Positions 35,860 to 46,480 of a stretch of 64,000 bases of DNA are shown here, piece after piece (position 1 is the stretch's first letter; each line of letters opens with the position of its first letter). The translations under genes and the position numbers were made by a program. This DNA comes from CAVXWV01 sp963695415 (GTDB lineage Bacteria > Chloroflexota > Anaerolineae > Anaerolineales > UBA4823): positions 62,001 to 126,000 of the forward strand of contig CAVOGL010000008.1 in the NCBI GenBank assembly GCA_963695415.1. The letters run 5' to 3'. The notes under the pieces were generated by a model that saw only the letters and a program-made list of their open reading frames with translations, did not search any database and was not told where the DNA came from.

Positions 35860-36582
35860 ATGAAAATTCTTGAAAAGTACGCCCGCGAGGCGAGTCAGTT
35901 TGTGATGGCTTGTCACCGGCTGGCAGACCTGCAGTACGTGACCAGCCACGGCGGCAACCTGGCATGGCGGCTGGATGCGGACCTGGCGCTGATCACGCCC
36001 ACGCAGGTTTACAAGGCGGACATCGACCTGGAAGACCTGGTGTTCATCGACCTGAAGGGCAGTGTGGTCGAAGGGAAGCGCCGCCCGACGGGAGAGACCC
36101 CGATGTACCTGACCTTCCTGAACCAGCGTGCTGACATTCAGTCAGTGGTGCATTGCCACCCGCCTGCTGCCTGCGCGATGGCAATCAGCGCGGGGATGAA
36201 CTGGCTGATGCGTCCTCTCTACCCGGAAACCACCACCGAGATCGGACCGGTGCCGCTGGTGCCTTACGGCGAACCACTCACCCAGAAACTGGCTGACAAC
36301 TTCGAACCGTTTCTGCAAAAGTACAACAGCTTCATCATGCAGAACCACGGGCTGGTGAGTATGAGCCGGGGCGACATCGCCTGGACCCTGGGGCTGATCG
36401 AGCTGCTGGAGATGACCGCCCAGTCGGTGGTGATGGCGGTGCAGCTGGGCGAGATCCACGAGATGGACCGGGAGGCGGTGCGCGGTTTGAGTAACGTGAT
36501 GGCAACGCGCAGCCTGCCGCTGCCGGGTGCGCCCGGCGCGCACCAATCGCTGGAGGACCTGTATTTCGAGAAGGACGGGTAG
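35860..36582 (+). CDS. Class II aldolase/adducin-family protein
   Basis: 240 residues. TSHGGNLAWRLDADLALITPTQVYK (phosphate loop GGN), RPTGETPMYLTFLNQRADIQSVVHCHPPAACAMA (zinc His pair HCH), and SFIMQNHGLVSMSRGDIAWTLGLIELLEMTAQ with the third His. All catalytic ligands are in place, in contrast to the aldolase domain of the next gene. Likely splits a ketose-1-phosphate or related sugar, substrate unknown. It begins seven bases after the LsrF-like gene and ends nine bases before the next one, so the three are probably co-transcribed. Confidence 0.85.
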   Translation: MKILEKYAREASQFVMACHRLADLQYVTSHGGNLAWRLDADLALITPTQVYKADIDLEDLVFIDLKGSVVEGKRRPTGETPMYLTFLNQRADIQSVVHCHPPAACAMAISAGMNWLMRPLYPETTTEIGPVPLVPYGEPLTQKLADNFEPFLQKYNSFIMQNHGLVSMSRGDIAWTLGLIELLEMTAQSVVMAVQLGEIHEMDREAVRGLSNVMATRSLPLPGAPGAHQSLEDLYFEKDG

Positions 36583-36591
36583 AGACGCTGG

Positions 36592-38688
36592 ATGAACTTA
36601 AAAAAGGATCGCAAAGTGCTGGATGAATCAGGCGAGCTTTTGAGGGTCACGCGGCGGCTGCAGCAGGAGGATGCATACGGCTTTTTGCCGGGCGCTCTCA
36701 CCTCCATGAAAACACAGCAGCGCGACCTGCTGGGGGTAGAAGGAAGGGGTGCTGCACATCCTGCATGGCTATCGCGACCATCCCGTAAGCCTGGAGGATT
36801 TCACCACGCTGCGCACCACAGCGCTGGCAGAGCTGGTGCAGCTGGAGGCGCTGGCGGATGAAGAACTGGAGAACGCCATCGCCTGCAGCCGGATACGGGC
36901 TGGTGCAGTCATCCCCCCGCTGGCGGCGCTGACCCACGCGGCACTGCCCTACCGCTGCATCCTGTCCGCGCAGCCCGGGAGCGGTGCTGGCGATCGCCTG
37001 CACGCCGGAAGGGGAGAGGCGGTTGCGGGAGACCTGCGGAGAAGCGGTGCTGTACCTGCCTTATGCTGAGGAGGGGTTGGCACTGGCGAGAGCGTGCGCC
37101 GGCGCAGTCAGGAGCGCTGGCACGGAGAAGGTGGCAGGCATCTATGTGCAGGGACACGGGCTGATGACATTCGGCGAGAGCGCACAGGAAGCTTTCGAGC
37201 CCATGGAGAAATTCACAAGGCTGGCGGGTGACTACCTCCAGAAGCGAGCGCCCATGGAAGTGCCTGATACTGGCAGTCAGGATGGCGGGTTTGAAACCCG
37301 CCCTACGGTTATCGACGGAGATGAATCCGAGACCGCCAACATAGACGGCGAGTTAGAAACCCGCTCTACAGATTTCGACTTGACCAGGGAGACGGACCCG
37401 CCGATAGGCAAACAACTGGCTGATCTGCGCAAAGCGGTCTGCCAGGCGTCTGGTAAGCCGCTGATCCTCACCTGGCACGCCACCCCGGTAGAAAGTGAAG
37501 CGACAGAGGTCAAACCGGCGATTGCGGCACACGCACATTATCTGCGGCGCCAACCTATGGTGCGCCAAGGGATGGCGCACCATCTCCTGGCTGGGCAGGA
37601 CGAGGAAGCCTATGTGGAAGACTACCGGCAGGCGTTCAAAGCGTGTGGCTTCGAGAGCGCACCAACGGGGCTGGACCTGGCACCGCGGGTGGTGCTGGAT
37701 CCGCACCTCGGTTTGTGTACCCTGGGGAGGACGGCGCAGGAGGCGCGGCTGGCGGCAAAGCTCTTCCGCTATAACGCAGCAGTAGCGGTGCGGGCAAGTG
37801 TGCTGGGCGGGTACCTGCCCCTGGCGGAGGGCAAACTACTCGCAGCTGAGACCGCTTCCCTGAAGGAAGAACCGGTTGACGCGCTGTTCAGAGATGAGGT
37901 CACTAAGATAACGGAACGCAAAGAAGCGCCTTTCACGGGTGAAGTCGCCCTGGTGACCGGCGGGGCTTCAGGGATCGGCAAGGCGTGTGTCGAGGCGCTG
38001 CTGCGCCGCGGGGCGGCGGTGGTCAGCCTGGACATCAACCCAAAGGTGGGAAGCCTTTACGATCGGGCGGACTACCTGGGACTGGAGTGTGACCTGACTG
38101 ACGAAACCGCAATCCTGCGCTGCTTCGAGATCTTCACGCGGGCGTACGGGGGGCTGGACATGCTGGTGCTTAACGCCGGGGTCTTCCCGGCGGGCTGCCG
38201 GATCGAGTTGCTCTCGCTGGAGGAGTGGCAGCGGGTTATGCGTATCAATCTGGACTCGAACCTGGTGGTGCTGCGCGAGGCTCACCCGCTGTTGAAGCAG
38301 TCACCGAATGGCGGGAGGGTGCTGGTGAATGCCTCCAAGAACGTATTGGCACCCGGGGCTGGAGCTGCGGCATACTCAGCATCAAAAGCAGCGGTCACCC
38401 AGATGGCTCGCGTCGCAGCGCTGGAGTGGGGCAAGGACGGCATCCGGGTCAACATGATCCACCCGGACGCGGTCTTCGACACGGGTATCTGGAGTGAGGA
38501 TGTGCTTCAGGTGCGGGCAGCGCATTACGGGCTGACGGTGCAACAGTATAAGACGCGTAATGTGCTCGGGGTGGAGCTGAACAGCCATTACGTGGCGGAG
38601 CTGGTGGCGGAGATGCTGGGTCCGGCGCTTCGAGAAGATCACCGGGGCGCAGATCCCGGTGGATGGGGGGAGTGACCGGGTTATTTAA
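36592..38688 (+). CDS. RhaD-type aldolase/short-chain dehydrogenase fusion with degenerate aldolase site, frameshifted
   Basis: About 700 residues, like bifunctional rhamnulose-1-P aldolase/lactaldehyde dehydrogenases. Single-base insertions near 36742, 36975 and 38629 break the frame; the last hides the true C-terminus (FEKITGAQIPVDGGSDRVI, stop at 38688). C-terminal SDR domain: VALVTGGASGIGKACVEALL, LVLNAGVFPAG, AAAYSASKAAVTQMARV. The N-terminal aldolase domain aligns throughout, but the phosphate loop (HGGGNTSVK in relatives) reads LPGALTSMK and the zinc HTH reads S-A-Q; only QGHGLMTFG keeps its His. So the aldolase activity is probably lost. Palindromic repeats are inserted in frame at 37284-37369. 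The intact aldolase next door may compensate. Confidence 0.75.
37284..37369 (+). repeat. Palindromic REP-like elements inserted inside a coding region
   Basis: A perfect palindrome, GGCGGGTTTGAAACCCGCC at 37284-37302 followed by CTAC, and a degenerate second copy at 37347-37369 (GGCGAGTTAGAAACCCGCTC then TAC). The segment encodes a low-complexity linker between the aldolase and dehydrogenase parts without stopping the frame. Confidence 0.8.
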
Positions 38689-38707
38689 CCACAGATTTCA
38701 CAGATTA
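38684..38707 (+). repeat. 24-bp intergenic repeat (copy 2)
   Basis: Identical to 28284-28307. Its first bases overlap the inferred stop codon of the aldolase/SDR fusion. Confidence 0.85.
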
Positions 38708-38812
38708 GCACAGATTTTTTAAACCCAGGTTGGAGGCTGCGAGGTTGAGCGAAGTGGTATGATTGAACCAGGTTTTTCACCTGGAGGGTGCGGGAGTCCC
38801 GTAACGAAACTC

Positions 38813-41487
38813 ATGCCCGGTCCGATCCTCACCACCAAACTCTATATCCCCCAACCCCGGGCGGGGCTGGTCCTGCGCCAGCGCCTGGTCGACCTGCTCA
38901 ACCTGGGCGCGCAGCGCCGCCTGACGCTGCTCTCCGCGCCGGCAGGATACGGCAAGACGACCCTGGTGAGCGTGTGGGTGCGGCAGCAAACCCTGCCAGC
39001 CGGCTGGGTCACGCTGGATGAGGGCGATAACGACACCGGGCGATTCCTGGCATATCTCATCACTGCGCTGAAATCCATCGGGGTCGATACCGATGAGCAG
39101 GTCCTCAGCCTGCTCCATCCCGGAGGATCCCAACAGACGGGATACGACCCGCTGGAGAACGTGCTGATCCCCCTGATCAACCAGATCTCCAGCTGCCCGA
39201 AAGACTTCATCCTCGTCCTGGATGACTACCACACGATCGAGGAACAGCCGGTGCACCAGGCGCTCAACTACCTGCTGGACCACGTGCCGGCGAGCATGCA
39301 TTTCGTCCTCCTGACGCGGGCAGACCCGCCATTCTCGCTTTCACACCTGGGTTTGAGCGGGGAGCTGGTCGAGATGCGCGCCGCCGAGCTGCGCTTTACC
39401 CCCGATGAAGCAGTGAAATTACTCAACCTGGAAATGGAGCTGAGCCTGACCCGGGAAGAAGCCCAGAGCCTGGTAGAACGGGCAGACGGCTGGGCAGCTG
39501 CCCTGCAGATGATGGCAGTGACCCTGAAAGAACGGCAAAAGGCGGGGGAGAGCGTCCCGGATTTCTCCGGCAAGCAGACCTATATCGCCGATTACCTGAC
39601 CGATGAAGTCATCGGCAGGCAACCCGAGCGCGTGGGCGACTTCCTGCTGAAGACCTCCATCCTGGAGCGGCTGTGCGCGGGGCTGTGCGAGGCGGTCAGC
39701 GGGGAGCAGGACAGCCAGCAGATCCTGCGCTACCTGAAAGAAGAAAACCTGTTCCTGATCGCCCTGGACGATGAGAACCACTGGTATCGTTTCAACCTGC
39801 TTTTCGCCAGCCTGCTGCAGCACCGCCTGAGGGAAGGCCGGAGTGACGAGATGCCCGGGCTGTACCTGAAGGCGAGCGAATGGTGCGAGCGCCAGGACCT
39901 GCTGGCGGAGGCGATCGACTACGCCCTGAAGGGAGGACTAGAACGGCGTGCGGCAGGGCTGATCTCGCAGAGCGCACAGGCGCTGATCACGCGCGGAGAG
40001 GTGCAGACCTTCACCCGGCGGGTGGAGCGGCTGCCGGAAGAACTCCTGCTGCAGATGCCGTCCCTGGGGATCCTGTACGCCTGGGCGCTGCTGGTGACCG
40101 GTGAACAACAGCAGGCTGCGGCTGCCCTGCTGGAAGCCCTCCAACCAGGGGATGCACACAGCGCAAGCCAGAAGACCACGGTGCGGGCGATCGCGGCTGT
40201 CTACGAGGGAAGGGTGGAGGAATCGGTGACACTCTCGCGCCAGGCATTGGACGAGCTGCCGGCGGACGACGTATTTTTCAGGAACCTGGCAGCCTGGAAC
40301 CTGAGCGGCGCCCTCGCCGTCCAGGGAAAGGTCGAGGCGGCGATGGAGATGCTCCAGACCGTGATCCAAAACAGCCTGGCGATGGGCAACAGCCTGGTGG
40401 CGATCATCACCCTGTGCCGGCTCGCCACGGCGGAGATGCACAAAGGCAGGCTGCAGCGAGCCAAGGGCATCTTCGAGCAGGCGCTGGAGATCGCCCGGCG
40501 TGACCCGCAGAGGCGTCCTTCCGGCGGGCAGCGAGGCGCTGATGGGGCTGGGAAGGATCCACTGGGAATGGGGCGAGCTCGAACCCGCGCTGCGCATGCT
40601 GGAGGAATCCATCCAGCTGAGCAAAAGATGGCGCGAATTCACCATCCTGGACAGTTACATCAGCGCAGCCCACATCCTGCAGACGATGGGGGACCGGGAG
40701 GGCGCTGAGCGCCGCATGGCGGAAGCAAAGAGGATCGCCGCCAGCACGCTGGCGACACAGGCGGATGACCGCTACGTCTCCTGCCAGCTCGCCCACCTGC
40801 GCCTGCGCCAGGGGGACCTGGAAGCAGCACGGCGCTGGGCGGTGGAGCGCGACCTGCCTGCAAGCATGCGGGTAGACAGGCTGGAAACCAGCGCTAACCT
40901 GGGGAGCGAGGTGATCCTGCGCCTGGAGCTGGTCGTCTTCGGGCGTTATTTACTGGCAAGTGAGGACCCCGAAGCCGCGCTGCATGCGCTGCGGCTTGCC
41001 CTGCCCCTGCTGGAGCAGATGAATTTTTACCAGAAGGTGCTGGAGGTGCACCTGCTGCGAGCGGAGTGCCTGCACGCCCTGAGGGAGCGGGAGGGCGCCC
41101 AACAGGCATTGAACACGGCAATCGAGATGGCGAGGGCGGAGGGTTACCGGCGCGTCTTCCTGGAAGAGGGGGATAGGATGAAGCGACTGCTGAGGGAGCT
41201 GGCGGTGCAGGGTGACGGCTCAGGGTTCGCGTTTGAGCTGCTGAAAACGGTGGAACAGGGTGAGACAGGCAAGCAGGCTGCCCAAAGTCTGGTCGAGCCG
41301 CTGAGCGAAAGGGAGACCGAGGTGCTGGGCATGCTGCGCAGCGAACTGAGCGGACCGGAGATCGCCGGACGGCTGCACATCTCGGTGACCACGCTGCGGG
41401 CTCACACGCGGCAGCATCTACGCCAAGCTGGGCGCCCACAGCCGGTTCGAGGCGGTGAGCAAGGGTGAGGAGTTGGGGATCCTGTAA
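38813..41487 (+). CDS. MalT-type LuxR-family ATP-dependent transcriptional regulator, frameshifted
   Basis: About 890 residues, the usual MalT size. LTTKLYIPQPRAGLVLRQRL at the start, Walker A SAPAGYGKTTLVSVW, Walker B FILVLDDYHTIEE, helical TPR-like repeats from about 39850 to 41100, and a C-terminal LuxR helix-turn-helix: LSERETEVLGML, GPEIAGRLHISVTTLRAHT, then IYAKLGAHSRFEAVSKGEELGIL. Single-base insertions near 40512 and 41412 break the frame, the second in the middle of the DNA-binding domain. The start at 38813 fits the conserved beginning. Such regulators sense a small ligand, with ATP, and activate sugar genes; the operon just upstream is a natural target but this is inference. Confidence 0.87.
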
Positions 41488-41564
41488 AAAAATACTCAAC
41501 CTGACGATGACAGATACTCACATCTGCTCATATGATCATGCCAGATGCACACAAGGAGCACGGC

Positions 41565-41840
41565 ATGAAGCGACCCACAAACCCGGCAGAACGATGGATC
41601 CCTTACCGGATCAAAGTCAACCAGCCTCTTGACCCGAAGTGGGCAGAACGGCTGCCTGGCAGGATCCTGCACCTCAAGAAAGATCCAACGGAAGAATTCA
41701 GCGGCACAGAGATCATCCTGGCGGTACCCGACCAGGCTGCCCTGCGCAGCCTGTTGAACCAGCTGTGGGACCTGAACCTGAGCCTGCTCCAGGTGGTGCA
41801 AATCGAAAACCTGACTGGTGAAGGAGAACAAGATGGCTGA
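41565..41840 (+). CDS. Small protein of unknown function co-transcribed with a PEP-synthase-like gene
   Basis: 91 residues, with AAGGAG eight bases before the ATG. The sequence looks like a compact alpha/beta domain: WIPYRIKVNQPLDPKWAERL, ILHLKKDPTEEFSGTEIILAVPDQAALRSLLNQLWDLNLSLLQVVQIE. The alternating strand-helix-strand pattern recalls ferredoxin-like (ACT-like) folds, but I cannot name a family. Its end overlaps the next gene's start by eight bases, so translation is coupled and the two products probably work together, perhaps as regulator or subunit of the phosphotransferase. Confidence 0.65.
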   Translation: MKRPTNPAERWIPYRIKVNQPLDPKWAERLPGRILHLKKDPTEEFSGTEIILAVPDQAALRSLLNQLWDLNLSLLQVVQIENLTGEGEQDG

Positions 41841-44493
41841 CCCCCTGATTTTTTGGTTCAAAAACGAACCGGTGCTGGATAACGATGCGGCATTAATCAA
41901 TGAAATGGCGCTGGAAAACGCGGGCGGTAAGGGATCGTCCCTGGCGCGCATGGCGGCGGGAGGGCTGCCCGTACCGGAGGGATTCTGTGTCAGTACAAGC
42001 GCCTACCGCATGTTCGTCAGCGAGAACGATCTGCAGGCACATATCGATGAAGCAATAACGAAGGCTGACCCGGCTGACCCGAAAAGCCTGGAAGAGGCGT
42101 CCGGCTGCATCGCCAGGCTCTTCGCATCCGGGCGGATGCCGGCGCAGGTTGAGGCGGCGATTGTACCGGCGTATGCTGCGCTGCCCGGAGAGAACCCGGC
42201 AGTGGCAGTGCGCTCCTCAGCGACCACCGAAGACCTGCCGGAAGCCTCCTCCGCCGGGCAGCAGGAAAGCTTCCTGAACGTGCGCGGGCAGGAAGCGGTG
42301 CTGGCGGCAGTCCGGCAGTGCTGGGCAAGCCTGTGGACGGCGCGGGCAATCGGCTACCGGCAGAGAAACGGTGTTGGAAGTAAAGGTGAGCAGGTGAGTC
42401 TGGGGGTGGTGGTGCAGCGGCTGGTGGAGGCGGAGGCTGCCGGGATCCTGTTCACCGCCAACCCGCTCAACGGGCGCGGCGACCAGATGCTGGTGAACGC
42501 CTCGTGGGGGCTGGGCGAGGCGGTCGTCGGGGGTCAGGTGACGCCCGACAGCCTGGTGCTGGAGGCTTCCAGCGGTAAGGTGCTCGAGCGGACAACCGCG
42601 CACAAGCGTGTGCACACCGTGCGGGCGCAGACCGGGACGCGCCTGGAGGAAACCCCCGCCGAACTGCAGAACGCGCCGGTGCTCAGCGACCGCCAGGCCG
42701 CTCAGCTGGCTGACCTGGGGAGAACGGTGGAGAAACTGTACGGGATGCCGATGGACATCGAGTGGACACTGGCGCGGGGTGAGTTTGCCCTGGTTCAAGC
42801 GAGACCGGTCACGGCGATGCCCGGAGCGAAGCCCGGAGGAGAGGTGGAATGGAAGCTGCCCCCCGGAGCCTACGCGGCGATGCGCAACAACATCGTCGAG
42901 ATGATGACCGACCCGCTGACACCGCTCTTCCAGACCTTCGGGTTGGAGGCGGTCAATACGAGCATGAACCGCATCCTGGAGCAGTTCCTGGGAGGGGCAC
43001 AAGTGCTGCCGGACAGGCCGATCGTGGTGGTGAACGAGTACGCCTACTACAACGGCTCGGTACGCTTCGGAGCGATGTTCCGGCTGATCCTGGACAGCGG
43101 GGGGATCCTGAAGCGGATGATGAGCGGGGCAGTGGAACGCTGGACGGATCAAGGGCGCCCGCACTACCTGGAAATTGTTCAAGATTATGAAAGACGCAGG
43201 GACGAGAGCCAGGGCTTCCGGCAGCTGCCCGCACGGGAGCTGCTGGGGATCGCCGGGCAGCTGGCGGAGGCCGCCATCGACGCTTACATGGCGCTGGTCT
43301 CGGGCGTGATCCCGGCGGCGTGGATGAGCGAAGCCTGGTTCACCATGGCTTACAGGCTGGTACGGCGCAAGGGCGACCCGCCGGCAGCCACCTACCTGAT
43401 GGGCTTCGACAGCTCGCCGATCCAGGCGGAGAAGTCGCTCTACGACCTGGCAAGGTGGACGCGGGAAGAGACCCGATTGGCAGAAGCGCTGTTAACAGCG
43501 CCGGCAGAGAAGCTTACAAAGTTCCTGGAGAATGGCTCATCCCCGGACGGCGCGAACAGCGAAGAATGGAACGCCTGGCGGCAGCGCTTCGAGGAGCACC
43601 TGCGCACCTACGGGCACATGGTCTACAACCTGGACTTCGGCAACCCGGTCCCGGCGGACGACCCCACACCGCTCCTGGAAACCTTCCAGCTGTTCTTGCG
43701 GGGAGAGGGGCAGAACCCGCACGAGCGCCAGAACGCCACGATCGAGCGGCGCGAGGCAGCCGTGCAGACCATGCTGGAGCGTCTGAAGGGACGGCGGCTG
43801 CGCTCCTTCGAGAAGAACCTGCAACGGGCACAAAAATACGCCCCGCTGCGCGAGGATGGTCTGGCGGACGTAGGGCTGGCTTACCCGCTGCTGCGCCGGG
43901 CACTCAGGGAGCTCGGCAGGAGGATGGCTGAGGGCGGGATGATCAGCGAGGCGGAGGATATCTTCTGGCTGAGCGGGGAGGAAGTGAGCCAGGCAGCCAG
44001 CAGGCTGGATAAGGAACAGGCACTGGCAAACCTGAAAGCGGTGATCCCAGCACGCAGAGCAGCCTGGCGAGCGGCGCGCACAGCCTCGCCCCCCATGGCG
44101 TTGTTCCAGGTGCGCCTCTTCGGAAAAGACCTGGTGATGAAGAAAGGTGGCAACGGCAAAAAGCAGCGCGGCGACACGCTGAAAGGCGTGGCAGCCAGCC
44201 CGGGAAGCGTGACGGCGCGAGCCTGCGTGCTGCACAGCCCGGAGGACTTCGGCAGGATGAAGACGGGCGACGTGCTGGTAGCATCGCTGACCACCCCAGC
44301 GTGGACGCCGCTGTTTGCCCGGGCGGCGGCGGTGGTGACCGACATCGGCGGACCACTCAGCCACGGATCGATCGTGGCGCGCGAGTACGGCATCCCGGCG
44401 GTGCTGGGCACCGATTCAGCGACGGCGCGCATCCAGAACGGGCAGACGGTCACGGTGGATGGGGACCGGGGTGTGGTGGTGCTGCATTATTGA
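41833..44493 (+). CDS. Phosphoenolpyruvate synthase-like / rifampin phosphotransferase-like enzyme
   Basis: 886 residues, intact. Start at 41833 after AAGGAG. N-terminal ATP-grasp domain: GGKGSSLARMAAGGLPVPEGFCVS, AVRSSATTEDLPEASSAGQQESFLNV (conserved RSS/ED), GVVVQRLVEAEAAGILFTANP, and EWTLARGEFALVQARPV. C-terminal swivelling domain with the phospho-accepting His near 844 in TDIGGPLSHGSIVAREYGIPAVLG. The middle (about 350-750) is not the PEP-binding barrel of PEP synthase but a helical domain like that of rifampin phosphotransferase and other three-domain relatives. It moves a phosphate from ATP through His to an unknown acceptor, either a metabolite or an antibiotic. Confidence 0.82.
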   Translation: MADPLIFWFKNEPVLDNDAALINEMALENAGGKGSSLARMAAGGLPVPEGFCVSTSAYRMFVSENDLQAHIDEAITKADPADPKSLEEASGCIARLFASGRMPAQVEAAIVPAYAALPGENPAVAVRSSATTEDLPEASSAGQQESFLNVRGQEAVLAAVRQCWASLWTARAIGYRQRNGVGSKGEQVSLGVVVQRLVEAEAAGILFTANPLNGRGDQMLVNASWGLGEAVVGGQVTPDSLVLEASSGKVLERTTAHKRVHTVRAQTGTRLEETPAELQNAPVLSDRQAAQLADLGRTVEKLYGMPMDIEWTLARGEFALVQARPVTAMPGAKPGGEVEWKLPPGAYAAMRNNIVEMMTDPLTPLFQTFGLEAVNTSMNRILEQFLGGAQVLPDRPIVVVNEYAYYNGSVRFGAMFRLILDSGGILKRMMSGAVERWTDQGRPHYLEIVQDYERRRDESQGFRQLPARELLGIAGQLAEAAIDAYMALVSGVIPAAWMSEAWFTMAYRLVRRKGDPPAATYLMGFDSSPIQAEKSLYDLARWTREETRLAEALLTAPAEKLTKFLENGSSPDGANSEEWNAWRQRFEEHLRTYGHMVYNLDFGNPVPADDPTPLLETFQLFLRGEGQNPHERQNATIERREAAVQTMLERLKGRRLRSFEKNLQRAQKYAPLREDGLADVGLAYPLLRRALRELGRRMAEGGMISEAEDIFWLSGEEVSQAASRLDKEQALANLKAVIPARRAAWRAARTASPPMALFQVRLFGKDLVMKKGGNGKKQRGDTLKGVAASPGSVTARACVLHSPEDFGRMKTGDVLVASLTTPAWTPLFARAAAVVTDIGGPLSHGSIVAREYGIPAVLGTDSATARIQNGQTVTVDGDRGVVVLHY

Positions 44494-44588
44494 GCACAAA
44501 GTGCGCGAAATGAATGTGAATGTGCTAATTTTTTTAAATTAAGAGGTGGTTGTCCAGGCTACTCTACCTCCTGAGTGTATAAATTTAT

Positions 44589-46480
44589 TTATTCCCACGC
44601 CTGGCGGGTTTCGAGGACAGCAATGACCGTGTCGAAGGCAGCCTGGTCGCCGCCGAGGCGGTTGATGTGGGGCATAAGCGAGGGCAAGGTGTCCTCGAGC
44701 ACCCAGCGGGGCGCGGAGGCGAGGAAGTGCAGTGTGCGGGTGAGAGCGTGGTACTCGTCGATGGCACCCGCAGCGCAGATTTCGCTCCAGTGTTCCAGCA
44801 GCGCCTGGAGGCTGAAGGTGATGTTCTGGTAGACACCGTAATCGTTGTAGGGGTTATCCAGCTCCCAGATGATCTCGAGGAGCGGGTAGGCTGTTCGCGG
44901 AGGCAGCTCCTGCGCCAGCCTGGCGAGGCTGTAGGAGCGGATGAAGTAAGAGGGCTCTTCCCGGGTACAATCAATGGCTTCGAGGAAGAGATCAAACTGG
45001 CGTGTCTCGGGCAGGTTGGGGGCGAGGGCGAGGAAGAGGATAGGCACCGTCCAGCCGGGGTAACCGCCTTCGAGGCGGTCAAACTTCCGCACAAGCCGCA
45101 AGGCGAACTCGACACCGGGCCAGCCGAAGTGGGGCGCTTGTGACTGGATGAAATGGGCGCAGCGGTTCTGCTCGAAGAGTTTCAGGTTCTCCACCTGCAG
45201 GTATGCCTGGCAGGCTTCAGTGAGTATGCCGAAGCGGTGGACGGGCGGGATCTGGTCTGCCAGCTTTGCCAGCTCGATGGCACGTTCGAGGGGGTTGATC
45301 AACTCGCTGGCAGCAGAGTGTGAGGCGTAAAAGGAAGTTTGAATCGAGGAGGTGTCACCAGCAGGGGTGAGGGCCGGGATCGAAGGTTGTGCCAGGGCGT
45401 TTGCTTCCTGCTTCTCCTGGCGGATTTCCTGCACCTTCCTGATCGATTTCACCAGCTCCTGCTCATGTGTGTTAGCTGATTCATCTTCCAGGGTGTTGAG
45501 CAAGGCGTCCAGCAGATGGTTGGGGAGGTCATAGACCAATCTGAAACCGTCAAACCAGGTCAGGGAGGTGAAGCGGAACATGTCGAGGATCCGCGCCAGC
45601 TGGCTGGCGGGGATACGCGGGGCGAGTATTTCGAGCATCTGGAAACCTTCATAGGACTGGCGCGGATTGTGATCATGGTAGAAGCGCTGGCTGATGTTGA
45701 GCACATCCTGAAGGACTTCCTCCGGCAAGCGAAGAAGCATCTCTGTAGGGATAAAGTTCCCATCCAGATCGGAATTTTTGCTCTGGTAAAGGTGGATTGC
45801 CTCGGGAATAAGCTCATCAGGGAGTACTCGGGCAAGCTCGTAGAACGCATTGCCCCACTTGTAATCAGCTTCCTGTCCGGAAAGGTCTGCCAGGCGCTGG
45901 CTGCCCTCAGCGAGGGGGATTTGGGGCGAGGGGGTGAAGGAAAGCAGCTCCCGCTGTTCCTGCAGCAGAGCTTCGATCGTGCGTATGCCCAGCTCGTCGC
46001 GGATGGCACCGGCGTACGGCTCGGGCACATGCGGGTAGAGAGCGGCAAGAACCCCTTCACGCTCCTCATCGAACACCGGCGGCGGGACGAGGAGCATCGC
46101 CTGCGCTGGGCTGATGACCTGCTTGTGGATGCAAGAGATCAGCACACCAGCGGGGATGATGTTCCAGTTTGAAACGCTGGAGATGGCAAGGGCGGCGCGC
46201 ACCTGCAGACCGAGGCAGGTGGGGTCGGGGTTGGTGATATCGAAGAAGCGCTTGGCAGTCCCGGATAAAGCCCTGTCGCTCCCCGAGCCATTCCCAGGCA
46301 TCGGACCAGGGGCGGCAGAGGAGGCGGCTCAGATCGCTGGGCATTGGCACTGGATTGGATGATGTCTGCGCTGAAGCTGCGCAGCAGGTCTTCCGGCACA
46401 TCACGGGGCAGGAGGTCGCCGGATTCGAGCCTGGACAGGATGTCCCATCCGCTTTCGAGGGAGGCTGAGGTTGTGGTCAT
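44589..46480 (-). CDS. Large helical-repeat protein of unknown function, frameshifted at its N-terminus
   Basis: About 630 residues. The main frame runs from about 46280 to 44589; the start (MTTTSASLESGWDILSRLESG at 46480) and a middle piece (SRLLCRPWSDAWEWLGERQGFIRD) lie in the other two frames, so two single-base slips occur near 46365 and 46280. The protein is made of amphipathic helices (ALLNTLEDESANTHEQELVKSI, PLERAIELAKLADQIPP, SLARLAQELPPRTAYPLLEI) like HEAT/TPR solenoids, without membrane segments or catalytic motifs that I can see. A scaffold or protein-binding role is plausible. I do not recognise a family. It converges on the PEP-synthase-like gene. Confidence 0.5.

Noticed and set aside
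36142..36546. Minus-strand frame in the class II aldolase gene
   Set aside because: Shadow of a gene whose metal and phosphate-binding motifs are all in the plus-strand frame.
42217..43182. Long minus-strand frame opposite the PEP-synthase-like gene
   Set aside because: Antisense shadow in a GC-rich gene; His/Arg-rich translation without recognisable domain.
44494..44588. Terminator hairpin between convergent genes
   Set aside because: The only pairing I see (GAGGT/ACCTC) is five bases with a long loop, too weak to call.
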